Below are positions 10,870 through 22,695 of a stretch of DNA of 47,001 bases, piece by piece. This DNA is from Gnetum montanum (taxonomy: Eukaryota > Streptophyta > Gnetopsida > Gnetales > Gnetaceae). A model generated the notes under the pieces. The model saw nothing but the letters and a program-made list of their open reading frames with translations. It ran no database searches and was not told the DNA's origin. A program made the translations under genes and the position numbers. The stretch covers positions 82,458-129,458 of the forward strand of contig MNCI01026477.1 of assembly GCA_015680685.1 (NCBI GenBank), in the 5' to 3' direction. Position 1 is the first letter of the stretch, and every line of letters begins with the position of its first letter.

Positions 10870-12045
10870 GACTAGCTACTGGGCAATGGAGGAGCAAAGA
10901 GTTGATTCTAGTGTCAAGTTGCTGTTGAGAAACACCAATAGTACACTAGAGACTAAACTTATTAAGGTATAGGCCAAGTTGAAAACTACTAATGTTCATA
11001 GAACATTCTATCTATAGTAGTAGCGAAGAAGCCAAGATGAGGTACAATGGTTGCATGAACAATTGGAACATATTATAGTATTGGTATCTACACCTTTTGT
11101 AATCACTTTGAAGGTGTACATTAGGTGCCTACAATTTGAACTATTTCAAGCATGCCAGGTTGGTGAGGAAGTTGTATGCATGAAAGATGGATTGGAACAT
11201 CAAATTAAAATGTTAAGGCATCTGTCCTAAGAATGGAAAATAATGATCTAGAAAAAGGAGAAACATGTACTTTCTCTTTCTCAGTAGGTGTGAAGGTTAA
11301 AGGACAAAAGTTAAATCATGATCCAATTTTGGGATAAGTACCTTTGTGCAAAAAGGAAGCACTAGAACTTGCACTAGAAGCTAGCAAATAAGACTAACAT
11401 GGAAACCAATGAGCTCAAGAAGATCCATTTCATTGAGTAGGAAACTTGGGATGTCGAGGTATGTAGATTACACAAACTTGTAGCCCTATTGAATAAGTAA
11501 TTAGGGAGAGGCATGTGATGAAGTATAAATTCAACAACTTACATGTCAAACTCTAACAAATAGTCACAAGTGAACCAACACAAAAGAAGAAAATGAACCT
11601 TTTAGAAAAAATGTACATTCTTCACCACAAAGTAGCTATCATTGTCCTTGAGAGAAGACTTAAGGAAGTTGAAGAGGACATGTAGGTAGAACAGAGGAGG
11701 TATGTCTACATGGTCTAAACTTCTGCAGGTCAACCAAGCATAGAGCTAGAAGAGAAACTCCATAAAGTAGTGGTTGAACTCTATATAGCCCAACACAAGC
11801 TCTTGTAGGTGAAGAGGAGTCACAAGCAATTCTAGGATGATGTTGAGAAATAATGAAAAATACTCCTACAAGGGTAAGAATTGATGCATGAGCAAAATCA
11901 AAAACTTAGAGTGAGGATGTTAGACCTTGAAGAAAAACTTCAAATATTTCACATATCTACATACAACTCTTCTAGCTTATTTTCCTATCAAGATGTCATG
12001 TTAGGGAGATTCTTCTCTTAGCAACCATTCCTTGGCACTTCTTGA
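10870..12045 (+). pseudogene. Decayed long coiled-coil coding region
   Basis: One strand reads as alpha-helical heptad protein for over 1 kb, broken by many stops, mostly TAG. Recognisable pieces are KLLLRNTNSTLETKLIKV (about 10905), DEVQWLHEQLEHI, MKDGLEHQIKMLRHL (about 11183), MNLLEKMYILHHKVAIIVLE (about 11592), ERRLKEVEEDM, ELEEKLHKVVVELYIAQHKL (about 11749) and QKLRVRMLDLEEKLQIF (about 11901). Regular Glu/Lys/Leu spacing indicates a coiled coil. No family can be named. The antisense gene of element C also has a transposon-protein-like part followed by a coiled coil, so this may be a much older relative, which is inference only. Confidence 0.4.
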
Positions 12046-13810
12046 TGAGGTGGCATGTACTCTATTGTAATAGAGTCATGCTATGTTCATGTGTCCATTG
12101 TATCCTCTGCATTGATAATGTAATGTTTCTAGTCTAATCTTGTGTTTTGAGCTTAAAAACTATACGACTAGCTTTACTTAGTTATGAGGATACGATGAGT
12201 CATCTAGTGGCATTTTTTCAATCAATTATAAGCCATACATGCACCTAGTGGTTATGATTTTTGCAAGTATGATTAAGGTTTCTATCTTTCATGTATGCAT
12301 CCTTATATTACGTTTCACACTTGTGGATTTGGAGCATTTCTTGAGCTTCTCAGAAATATTTTAGCTTCATTAAGAGACCTTCAAAAGACTCTAACATGTT
12401 CCCAAGCTTCCTAGCTTTCATCTAAGAGAATGAGACTAAAGTTTAGTGGTAGGGGTGCACTAGCTTCTTTGCACAAGCACACCCCTTGCATTAGCATAGG
12501 GACACTAACACATCATTCTTGGTGCCTTGGTTTGGGTACTTTGCCTCCTCTATCACCTCTGGAATGTTTTGAGTTATCTAAGTTGTGTTGATAGACCTCT
12601 GTTGATGCTTGGGCACTAGCGAATCCCCATTGTGCTGCAAAAAGTATAAATATTGAGGATGAGCTCCATATGAAATGAACTTAGTTCAAGGATTTTCCTT
12701 GAAATTTTGGCATCCAATTTCATGTGAATAGCTCTTCCTCCCTTAGGTAAGTAATTCCTTCTCTATTTTGTATGTTTTTTGAGTTGCCACTTTCACAAGT
12801 GTAGCTAGACTTTGTAAAAGTGTTAATCCATGCTTATGTAGCCTAAAATCGTTTGGTCAATGTAGAGTCCAATGTTTCCATGGTGAATAAAGCTTATGAT
12901 TTTTTTTCTCATTTTAGAACTGATGATGCCTTAAATATTAAAATACCAAAAATAGCATAAAACATTAAAACCATTAAAAAATAAATTCCTTTTTTGCTTT
13001 CATAAGTTGTGATGATTCAACCTTACTCAAGGAGGTCACAACTACATGGCATGATGTAGAACAATTGAGGTTGTGACTAAGAAACATTTTATTTTTATTT
13101 TTATTTGTGTGTGTGTATATATGTGTGTGGTGTTACACTTGTCTCTTAAGGGATTGCAAAAAGCATTTTCCTTATTCCTAGCTGGGATCGCAATGTATGT
13201 ATGTTTATTACTATTTTTTTCTCATAAAGATAAAACCCATAAAAATTATAAAACATAAGATTATAAATATTTTTTCAACCTCATATCATGGCAACACAAT
13301 TCCCATTTGTATCTATAATATGTATTAGAATATCTTTTATATTTTTTAAATGCAACTAATTACATGAGTGTTCTTGGAAATCCACTCAACATCATCCTTG
13401 AAGCTTATGACTGAATTGCATTGTGATTTGTATGATATATTCTGTTGGTCCAAAACTGGTAGGACCCTTGTCAATAATACTAAAATTTATTGTACATCAT
13501 ATTAATGAAGATAAATTTTAAAGAAAAAGTTTTTTTTTTATCCAACACCCTCCTCTCCTAATTTACACCATGATTTAGATCTTGACATGTATGTGTGCTT
13601 ACTAACTGATATGTTGTTCTACCAATTATACAAAAGTTCCAACTCTCCTATGTAATAATGCCTCTATAATAATGATCATTTGATCACTAGGTGATCATTC
13701 CATTTGTTTGGTAGTAATGATTTTAGTAACATGGATCATTTCCTCACCAAGTGATCATTCTATCTAGTAGTAATCATTTTTATTCTATTTTTTGGTGATC
13801 ATTTCTTACT
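12046..13810. other. AT-rich region without a recognisable gene
   Basis: No coding signal above chance. It contains T-rich runs and a GT/TA microsatellite at about 13104-13130. Around 13670-13800 there are repeated TGATCATT words in a loose tandem arrangement, possibly a small palindromic element. Confidence 0.4.
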
Positions 13811-13811
13811 A

Positions 13812-13885
13812 TCATTTGAAGTGATGGTAAGGTACTTATTTCTTAAGTTGGAAGATAGGGGCTTGAGATTGGGCACAACCACTTA
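13812..13885 (+). repeat. tRNA-like SINE head
   Basis: GTGATGGTAAGGTACTT resembles a pol III A box (TGGTAAG) and GGGGCTTGAGATT, about 35 bases on, resembles a B box (GGTTCGAGTCC). The internal TTTCTTAAGTTGG matches a tRNA anticodon arm. A shorter, diverged copy of the same first half occurs at 14550-14580. Confidence 0.4.
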
Positions 13886-14304
13886 AAGAGGTTAAGCTTT
13901 CACTCCTCTACAGACCCTTTCATGATTTGCTTGGTAGGATGAACATGGGCTGATCCTTTACTCTATAATCATTCCATTACTTTTTCTTATCTTTAGCATT
14001 GGAGAAAGCTATGCTTTTAGCATTTCCCTTATCACGATTTGATGAGAAGCATCGAAGATCTATTTAAAAATCCTAGGTCATAGGTTTATTAGAATTAATT
14101 TTTAGTTCAAAAAAATCTATAAAATAAATTCTAAAATAGTTGTGGTTTGCTGGATCCAAGATGGTCTTTGTAGAGGTAAGTAAAATTCAATTTTAGATTT
14201 AGAAATGTGCTTTTATTTCAACAAGTTTCTTGTTCTAAATCTACTAATTTCCATTTTATATATAGGTACACCTTAAGGTTAGGACTTTATAACTCAACAT
14301 GACC

Positions 14305-14370
14305 TGCCAAAATCGAACCTATGACTTGGAGCTTTCAAATTAAGAGTCTTACCATTAGCCTAACACTTCA
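14305..14370 (-). repeat. tRNA-like SINE head, minus strand
   Basis: Read on the minus strand it gives TTAGGCTAATGGTAAGACTC (A-box-like) and, about 30 bases later, ATAGGTTCGATT (a good B box). A related copy lies on the minus strand at 39685-39745; both are followed by a TTATAAAGT-containing body. Confidence 0.5.
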
Positions 14371-14588
14371 TTGTATAAATATGTATAAATTTGATTGAGA
14401 GGCTAATATGAAAGTGATGCATAGATCTGACATGAAATGCAAATTATCACGTTCATAATTTTTCTCTTATTATGAATTATTTATTTTTTAAATTATATTT
14501 TAAATTTTTTTAAAAATTGATATTTTATACTTAAATATGTTTAAGATCAGGAGTGATAGTAAGGTACTTGTTTCTCAAGTCATAAAAC

Positions 14589-14682
14589 GGAAATATCAAC
14601 CATTCACCGTTAAACTTTTGCTTATTCAACCCTTNTGGAAATATCAACCATTCACCGTTAAACTTTTGCTTATTCAACCCTT
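14589..14682 (+). other. Assembly seam: 46-base duplication around a single N
   Basis: Bases 14589-14634 are repeated exactly at 14637-14682 with N at 14635 between them. This looks like two overlapping contig ends joined without merging, not real tandem DNA. Confidence 0.75.
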
Positions 14683-14891
14683 CTAAACTTTTACTTATTC
14701 AACCCTTCTAACCCGACAAAATAAGCATTGAGGGTGTAAATGTTGATCCTTTCTATCTTTATATTAAATTTGCAAGGCTTTACTTGACCACGACTGTCTA
14801 CACCGTAGATATTGATCAATCGCAGGAAGAAGAGGAAGTGTGGTTACGCTTATATTTAATTTGATGCGACTGCCAGTGAGGTTTTCTGTTC

Positions 14892-15248
14892 ATGACAGCC
14901 ATGAAAGGGGAAGAATCGTCTCAATTTCTATTACTTTTCAACTTAAACTTTAGCTTCTCGTCACTGCGAAACAACTGCCCAGTTGAAATTGATATTGTCT
15001 GTTTGAATTGGAGCACCATGGGTAAACACGTTTCTTCCGCGCGGAAAAGAGCAGAGAAGGCTCTTTACGGGTTGTGTTGCAATTTCTATGGTGCCAGAAA
15101 CAATGACACTGTTAAAGATCTTGGTAAGGAAATTAAAGCTTTGATTTTGAGTCTGACCAAGTGCAACCACACACTAGGTTTTCCAACTCTCAATTACCCA
15201 CCATGCATGGCATCATCTGCTACTCTACCATGGATTGGTGTTACCTAG
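14892..15248 (+). CDS. Hypothetical 118-residue ORF, unrecognised
   Basis: An open frame of 118 codons in a short stretch richer in G+C than its surroundings (about 14770-15250). The product is mixed: a Phe/Leu/Ser-rich start, then a basic segment (KHVSSARKRAEKALYGL) and KDLGKEIKALILSL. No domain is recognised. It ends 177 bases upstream of the element B LTR. It may be an exon remnant of a host gene, or chance. Confidence 0.2.
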   Translation: MTAMKGEESSQFLLLFNLNFSFSSLRNNCPVEIDIVCLNWSTMGKHVSSARKRAEKALYGLCCNFYGARNNDTVKDLGKEIKALILSLTKCNHTLGFPTLNYPPCMASSATLPWIGVT

Positions 15249-15424
15249 ATGTTCATTTGGTTTGGTTCCACCTTCGTACTACTTTATCCTATCACTATGA
15301 TGCATGTCGGCTAAAATTTTAAACTAGCATATTTGAAATTAGGGCCATATAAATGTAGTTTTGTTATCATTTCATGTTTTCATGGAAAACTCAAATGATA
15401 AAACGTTGTTGGACTTTTGGATAC

Positions 15425-16454
15425 TGTTGAGGTCAACCTCACCCATGCTAGGCATGGGGCCATTGTCAATGCACATGTAGGAAATTATAGTTGCAAAGTA
15501 GTCAAAATGCACAAATCAAATTCATAAGAATTCAAAAAAATATATAAAAATAAAAAAACTCTTGACATAAATCATAGAACTTAAGGATTACTTTTTGCTC
15601 ATTTTCTTATTTCAGTTTTACCACGTTGCTGTTGACATGGCAAAGATAGTTGGAGTTGGCGATTTAAGGTTAGGGTTTCTCCGCTATAAAGAGGAGGGCC
15701 AATCTTTCTTTTGAAACGGGGCGGTCGGAAGCACATGTCCATCAGCATTCGCTATTTTATTTTGTTCTTCTGTTTTCTCTATCCATAGGCAACCCATATT
15801 TTAGCCTCCCATAGTTTAGCCTCTTGTTGCTACAAGCGGTACACATCTGACAGCAACATACCTGTAGATGTTGGCCTTCTCTCTAGATGCTAGGGTAACG
15901 ACACACCTGCATCTCAACGACATATAGCAATATCAAAAAAAGTTTGGCATTTTCAATTACAGATATTTAATATTTTTTGCATTTCAAAATATGTCACCGG
16001 TACATTGTGTCGTATATCACTCTATGCACTAATTTTAAATTTTTTTAATACTTAAAATTTCATTGTTTTTTTTTATAATTCAAAGCAGTAGCATTCCTTC
16101 CTTTTTCTTTTTTCCTGCTTTCAAATCCACAAATCCCTAGATACTAATATTTCGTATTTTTCAACTTGTAAACCATTTTCAATCGGAAACTCCTTATGGT
16201 CCCTGTTGCATTGTTCTGTTTCATTGTGTTGCCCTTATAAGTATAGTTTATGTACTTTAAATTGAATAAGGATTTTAATTCCAAATTACTTTAGAAATAG
16301 TTAAGCTTCATTATTATTATTATTATTGTCACATAGCCCTTTTCAGCTGACACTATTCCCGGGTTTTTGTACCCATACAGGAGGCACCCTAGGCGATAGT
16401 CTCTTAAAATGAGTTTTCACAGGTTGTTGTGTGTCCAAAATTTACGCATCAACA
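15425..16454 (+). mobile_element. 5' LTR of element B
   Basis: Starts TGTTGAGGTC and most likely ends CATCAACA at 16454, five bases before TTTGG. It aligns with the 3' LTR along its length, including a CTATAAAG box at about 15683, an ATT microsatellite near 16310 and CTCTTAAAATGAG near the end. Confidence 0.8.
15683..15690 (+). promoter_or_regulatory. TATA box in element B 5' LTR
   Basis: CTATAAAG precedes a G-rich leader. The matching CTATAAAG lies at about 38755 in the 3' LTR. Confidence 0.55.
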
Positions 16455-16829
16455 CCTTTTTGGTGTTAAAAGAAGAGCAGTTTCTCAACTTTTTCTTAAA
16501 AAAAATTATTATCATTTTTTTTTATTATTTATTTTATTTTTGCCTCCCTATTTTCAGTTTTATTGCTCTATTTTAGTTTCATTTTCAAATATGCAAATTT
16601 ATATTCTAGCAATCCTTTTTTTTAATTTTTTTTTCTGAAATTTAATTGAGGTAATTTAAATTATTTTCCTTTTAATTTACTTTTCTGAAATTTCATAATT
16701 TTGATTTTACTTTTAAAAATAAAAAAATAATAATAAAAAAGAAAAATATAGCATTCAAATATTTTTTTTTTATTTTCTTTAATTTTCACATTTTATTAGC
16801 ATTTTACATTTTCTATTATTTTTCATTTT

Positions 16830-18278
16830 ATGAATAATTTTTCTTACGGAACATCTCAACCAAGAACTTCTACTCTTATCCCTAATCAACCAACTACTCG
16901 TCAATTTACCTTAAGAAAACAACGAGCTTCACTTTTTCCAAATTCAATTCCTAAGAAACCTCAAACTAAGATGGCAACCCTTGAACCCCTGTCTCCCTTA
17001 GTAAGAAACCCTTTTAATTTTCATAACTACCATGACATACCAAAATCCCTTCAAAACATAAATCTGTTCTTCGATCCTACAACCCCTACGAATGATGTCT
17101 GCCAACACATACAATGTTTTGAAACTTTATTAGAGATCCACAACATTGTACATAATGATGTAGCATGTAGAGTGTTAGTAACAACATTTAGGATCAAAGC
17201 AACCCAATGGTTCTTAATGCTTCCTGATGCCTCTATTAACACATGGCAATAATTCAAAAATAGGTTTTTGAATCAATTTGACAAATTTACAAGCCCTGCT
17301 ATTGCATCAAGCAACTTTACCAGCCTAAGAAAGATACCTGGGAAAAATGTTAGGGATTATAACCTTAGATTCCTTCATCAACTTACCTATGTGCCAAATG
17401 AGATGCGATCACAACTAAATGGTATCCTCAACTTCTATCTCTCTACCATCGATCCATTCTTCACTTATGCCATTAAATCTGATCCCAACATAATAGAAAT
17501 ACAAAGTGCGATGTCAAAAGCTGTAGAATTAGAGCAACTAACCCTTATGAATAGCATCCAAACCCAATTTGGGATGATGGGTGTTAGTAACTCTATGCAA
17601 TCAAACCCACTCCTACTAACTTTTCAAATGTCTAATGTTATGCCTCAAGCTATTTCTCCCTTTCAAGAAACTCAACCTTTAAGTAATTACTCACAAGGCC
17701 CCATGTCNNNNNNNNNNNNNNNNNNNNNNNNNNNNNNNNNNNNNNNNNNNNNNNNNNNNNNNNNNNNNNNNNNNNNNNNNNNNNNNNNNNNNNNNNNNNN
17801 NNNNNNNNNNNNNNNNNNNNNNNNNNNNNNNNNNNNNNNNNNNNNNNNNNNNNNNNNNNNNNNNNNNNNNNNNNNNNNNNNNNNNNNNNNNNNNNNNNNN
17901 NNNNNNNNNNNNNNNNNNNNNNNNNNNNNNNNNNNNNNNNNNNNNNNNNNNNNNNNNNNNNNNNNNNNNNNNNNNNNNNNNNNNNNNNNNNNNNNNNNNN
18001 NNNNNNNNNNNNNNNNNNNNNNNNNNNNNNNCAAATAGAAGAGTTCTTAGTTAAAACAATGCAAACAACCAATCCAAGTCATCCCAAGTAATTGCCCCAC
18101 AACGACCAAACCCCCCTTCTATACCTAGAAGAGTTCCATCTCAACTAGAAGCCAAAGATAAACATAAGAATTATGATTTGGTTGAGGACTTAAAAAGAGT
18201 TAAAGCCAAAATTTCGATGTATGACCTCCTACACTTTAACGAAATAAAAGAAGTGATTTGGAATATGGTTCATATACT
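16830..18278 (+). pseudogene. gag: Element B gag (broken; contains assembly gap)
   Basis: A Ty3/gypsy Gag. The capsid region contains NLFFDPTTPTNDVCQHI, then ATQWFLMLPDASINTWQ and, after a TAA at 17250-17252 in the same frame, FKNRFLNQFDKF, the usual retrotransposon gag core. Further on is GKNVRDYNLRFLHQL. The assembly gap removes 324 bases. After it the frame shifts near 18090 and reads EDLKRVKAKISMYDLLHF, the conserved segment between Gag and protease in plant Ty3 elements. Element C is inserted at 18279. Gag forms the particle that packages the element RNA. Confidence 0.8.
17708..18031. other. Assembly gap (324 Ns)
   Basis: Run of N inside element B gag. Frames crossing it are artefacts. 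Confidence 0.99.
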
Positions 18279-18419
18279 TGAAACAACACAAAATTCAGAG
18301 CTTAGTACTTGTCAGACACCAAGAAGGGCCCTGGGACCCACGACGACCTCGGCTGCATGAGATGTCACATACGGTAACCTTGGGGATCGCAACACTTAGT
18401 TTTCACTAAGTACACTCCC

Positions 18420-18740
18420 CAGCATATACGCCCAGCACTCCCCAGCGTATACGCCCAGCACTCTCTAGCGTATACGCCCAGCACTCTCCAGCGTACACGC
18501 CCAGGTACTGCAGATGCATATGCTCGACGACAAAATCTCCAATGACAGCAGGAAGATAACACCGAAGAGAAAAGATTGAAGCAAGTGGGCATCCATCAGC
18601 GTATATGCCCTGCATCCGCCAGCGTATACGCTCAGCGTATACGCCCAGCACTCAGCATCTCCACCCATGTTCACACATGCTTAGCACATCCAGCGTATAC
18701 GCCCAGCGTATACGCCGACCTGATATGGCGTATACGCCCA
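18420..18740. repeat. GCGTATACGC palindrome array in element C 5' LTR
   Basis: Seven perfect 10 bp palindromes and several variants spaced 13-30 bases apart, separated by words such as CCAGCACTCTCC. Located upstream of the TATA box. The array in the 3' LTR (34825-35205) has five perfect copies because of C-to-T changes and length differences. Confidence 0.92.
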
Positions 18741-18829
18741 GCAGATGTAATATTTTGTACATTTGTAAATTGTGTGCACCCGGCCAACGCGCCACGTGTC
18801 TCCCAACCCGAGTCTAGCGTAACAACTGG

Positions 18830-18837
18830 TATAAAAA
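18830..18837 (+). promoter_or_regulatory. TATA box of element C 5' LTR
   Basis: GGTATAAAAACCCCCATTTT is shared with the 3' LTR (35293-35302). It lies 93 bases after the last perfect palindrome. This promoter would drive the sense RNA. Confidence 0.7.
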
Positions 18838-19428
18838 CCCCCATTTTCCACTTCATCCATGTCGGTTGGCAAAAATCCTAGAACATACACAGGAGCAATT
18901 ACGCTGCACACCAGAGCTCAAAACCCTCTTACGCTGGAAAACCTGTACGCCATGCACAGTCTCTATGCCGTGCCCACAGTGTACACCAGCCCAGCAGCCC
19001 TCCCATCCACCGGGGCTTTTTGTCCGCATTGTGCTACATCACAACTGCGTTAGACCGGTGCACTATATTCTCATTCTGTAATATCATTGTTTTGTTACAT
19101 TTGCTACATAAGATTGTTTATAGTTTTACGTCAATTTGGCCCATGCATTCTGTTTATGCCCGTTTACGCTTACGCTCCGCCTACGTCTGTTTTACGCTGT
19201 TTACGCTTTGTTTATGTTTTCTACATTCTTTACGCATAACCCGACGTATAGCACTTCAGTGTACGTTCGGGGAAATCCTTGTCTGATCTGCGTGTGGACC
19301 ACCCAAGGTACTCTACCTTCATACTTTCCAGCTTGCCCTCAGGCGAAGGTAGGGTCTTCTGTGCTCGTCCTGCGATCCCACGACCTCTGTTTCCTTCCAG
19401 CCAGAGACCGACGATTTTAGGTGGTACA

Positions 19429-20225
19429 GAAATTGGTCCTAGAAGGAGGGCCTCCTAAAATCCTTATCCGCAAATTTCCTAGCATTTATGCTGTTAAGCG
19501 TCTACGCTGCCAACTGCACGCTTCTGCCTGCTGAAACCCTTCAGCGTCCACGCAGCTCGGTCTGAAAACCCAGCCTGCAACTATCCAGCGTCTACGCTGC
19601 ATAGTGTTTACGCTCTTAAAAATTTGCTCAGAAACTCCTACGCTGCTTTGTTTTACGCTCACCTATTTTACACTCCCCCATTTTACGCTGCAATTGGTTT
19701 TACACTGTGACATGTTTTACCTTGCAACTCATTTTACATTCTTGTGTTACACCGATTACTTATTCTACGCTGCAACTTGTTGTACGTTGTCTCCTGCTTT
19801 ACACTGCCACTTATTTTATGATGTACTGTTTTATGCCATGACCCATCTTACGTTGTATATGCTCTCCAGCATTTATGTTGACTATATACGCTGTATATGC
19901 TGTCACTATATGTTGTCCATTGAAGCGTATACGCTGCACGCTACACAACACATTAACTTCACATCTCCCGACCGATTCATATCCGTGACAGATCATCATG
20001 AATCCCACAAACAACAATGCTGCCACTACTTAAACCACCCCCATCATGGACATCACAGCCGTCCAATAGCCTGTCGCACAACACCCGAGAGTGCAACCCA
20101 CAGCGGGGCCCCATCGGTCCCTAAGGTTACAGGGGAGAGATCCAGCCTCCGACATCATCACCCAGGATCAGTATAATTTTATATGTATTAAAATAAAAGT
20201 TGGTCTGGCTATTGACTGAGCTAAA
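19429..20225 (+). other. Leader of element C with TACGCT repeats
   Basis: Non-coding stretch between LTR and gag. A TGG at 19434 (TTGGTCCTAGAAGGAGG) is in the place of the primer-binding site, but no tRNA match was established. From 19490 to 19940 there are many copies of GCGTCTACGCT, TTTTACGCT and one perfect GCGTATACGC (19925-19934). An open frame at 19604-20176 is built from these repeats and is not thought to be a gene. Confidence 0.55.
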
Positions 20226-22663
20226 ATGGAAGTAAAAAGGAAGTTCGAACTCTTTTACAGGGGAGGACACGAGTTCACCTCTTCCCCATATGATGTAATC
20301 CCAGTTCCGGAGCAGTATTCGGAGCTCGTCACACAACTCCTCCTGCAAAGGAGCCACACGTTGGATCGGTATGCGCTAGAACCCCAACCAGAAGAGGAGG
20401 ATGACTTCGCCGCTCAATCCGAGCATGAGGACTCCTACCACACTCTTAGCCCGCAAGCGCAAGCTAACCCGAATTTTCATCTAGACACAGGGGAAATCCT
20501 GCCTCTCCAGCATCTTAGGTTCACCCAAGCTCAAGCACCGCCACCTGAAACATCAGCACTAGTGCATATCCCTCCTCCAAGCAACTCCCAACCTAACACA
20601 TTCCCTATCACAATCATCCCTGCTGCAGCTACGAGCTCGTCCTCACAAGCACCGCCCCCTCACGCTAGCGTGGGAGTGACACTCCCACCCCGAGTGATAG
20701 GGATGTTGCACGTGATACCTGCCTCCACATCCGCTCATTACATCCCGCACATTCAAGCACGCGCAGGCTCCTCAACCATCGTAACCCAACAAGGAGTCCC
20801 TCTGCACAACGTGATTGGGCAATGGCCACCAATGGGTGTGCTGTCACACCAACCCTCTCACACTCATGTGCCACACCATACGATTCCACCAACCAATATT
20901 CCTCAGGTACAGCGCCAACCATAGCAACAACAACATTTCCCTTATAACGTCCCTTCCGTAGTACCGTCCACTATAAAATTTCCACAAACCCAGCCGCCAA
21001 TCGCCCAGCTTTCAGCCTTTCAACCTGCGACCCAATAGTCTAACTTGTATACAGCCCCACATTCCCAGCCTGTAGCTTCATCGAGTGCCCAAGATTGAGC
21101 GGACGCTAAAAAAATGATGCAAGAGTTGACAGACGAGGTAAAATGCCTCAAAACCGCAACCGACGGGGAGTTGAAGGTAGTGGACTTTTACCACGATGAC
21201 CCCATCAGCTCCTCCGTCCCACCCTTGACTTTTCCCAAAGGCGTCTCCTTACCAACGTTGACCAAATATAACGGGGAGACAGACCCCAATGCCCACCTCA
21301 AAACATTTAGATTAGAGTGTGCGTTGCTCCAAGTGTGGCCCCACTCTATACTACGAGTATTTCCCATGTCCCTCGTAGGGAGAACACTTGACTGGTACCG
21401 GGCTCTACCAAGGAACTCCATTTTCTCCTTGGAAGACTTATTACACCAGTTTTTGACTAGGTTCAAGTATAACTTGAAACCCAAGGCCACACTAGACAAC
21501 CTCATACAGGTTAAGCAAGCACCACTTGAACCTGTGCAGAAATTCATCCTAAAAGGGGCTGTTAATGATTGCTTTAAATCCAAGTTATACTACCTTAACG
21601 TGCGTGATCTTAACCAAGCATTTGTACAAATTAAAACATAGAAGAGGCGGCACAAAACAGCCACGACCATGCATACCTAGCCTTTAAAAATCAACACACT
21701 AAGAAAGATAAAGAGAAGGCTAAGGCAACCATAGCGGCAATAGCAGGGACGCAACAACAAAACAAACCGTCGGTAACTCCTACTAACTACAACAAACCAA
21801 CTCCCACAACCGCGCAAGAATCATCATCACAACAAAACCCAGCGAACCGTACGCAAAACTTCGAGAGGAAAGAACACTCTCAATACACGCCTCTACCAAT
21901 GAAGCCATCCCAGCTCTTCGATCAACTCTTGAAGGCTGGGCTAATGAAGCATAAACAGTTATTCCCTGCAGCCGTCCAAAGACATGATCGGTTATGTCAA
22001 CTCATACAGAACCCAAGTTTGGCAACGCTGGATGAGCCTCCCATACCCAAAGGCTTTAGGATGGATCGCTTCTGTGACTACCATCAACGCAACGGACACA
22101 AAACAGATTACTATTTCACCTTGAAACAGGACATTCAGCGGATGATCGATGATGGCCAAATCACTTTTGATGGGGCTAACCCCGTCCAACCACAGAATCA
22201 AACCATGGGGGTGTATAAAGATCCCCTGAACACTAAAGAGGCACCGTACGTAATTAATACAATCTATTGTGATGATGATTCCGAGACACCCCGCATCAAC
22301 ACCGTCTACCCCGAATATGAACAGGAAACACCTAGTAGGCCATTCATAGTTCGGATTCCTCCCGCTGTGTCCACACCCACACCTCAACCACCACATGCCC
22401 CGCAACAGCCATACGTCATCCGAGTGCCCTCGACCATACCCACATCCAACATCATAACGCGTCAAAAATCATACATGGTGTGCATCCCTTCGGTCAATTC
22501 CGTGGATGCACCAACCCCTCATGCTCGGTCCACCCCTTTCGTAATCCGAGTACCACCTGCCGTTGCAACAACGGAAGTCCAACCTCCACCAAAATCAACC
22601 CCGTACGTCATCAGGATACCTGGTCAGCCTCCTGCCCAATCATATCTGACCATCCACCTGTAA
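20226..22663 (+). pseudogene. gag: Element C gag (broken)
   Basis: Starts at ATG 20226. The N-terminal 280 residues are Pro/Ser/Thr/Gln-rich. The capsid core (from about 21114) contains FPKGVSLPTLTKYNGETDP, HLKTFRLECAL and DWYRALPRNSIFSLEDLLHQ, typical of Tat-clade Gag. Stops in frame: 20922 TAG, 21036 TAG and 21096 TGA. A one-base deletion near 21637 shifts the frame, which then reads on as EEAAQNSHDHAYL to 22663. A zinc-knuckle-like FCDYHQRNGHKTDYY (about 22072) has its last Cys replaced by Tyr. The C-terminal part is a repeated PYVIRVP motif (separate entry). Gag would package the 17 kb RNA. Confidence 0.85.
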
Positions 22664-22695
22664 CCCCGCCCAGCTCCATATGTGGTAAAGGTCCT
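22339..22695 (+). repeat. Gag-encoded peptide repeat, consensus P-Y/F-V-I-R-V/I-P
   Basis: Six or seven copies: PFIVRIPPAV, PYVIRVPSTI, SYMVCIPSVN, PFVIRVPPAV, PYVIRIPGQP and APYVVKVLG, spaced about 20-26 residues and separated by Pro/Thr-rich linkers. The DNA copies are diverged, so selection probably preserved the peptide. Function unknown. Confidence 0.8.

Larger units (their letters stand above)
18279..19428 (+). mobile_element. 5' LTR of element C (1150 bp)
   Basis: Aligns with the 3' LTR from TGAAACA to GGTACA. U3 holds seven perfect GCGTATACGC palindromes: 18445, 18468, 18622, 18635, 18693, 18706 and 18728 (start positions). A TATA box follows at 18830. Visible differences from the 3' LTR are mostly transitions, roughly a few percent by eye in the first 150 bases, plus repeat-number differences. 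Confidence 0.9.

Noticed and set aside
17268-18072. Open frames running through the N gap
   Set aside because: Ns translate as unknown residues, so the frames are artefacts beyond 17707.
19604-20176. 190-codon open frame in the element C leader
   Set aside because: Made of TACGCT-type repeats; low-complexity Cys/Leu/Phe product; no start context or family resemblance.
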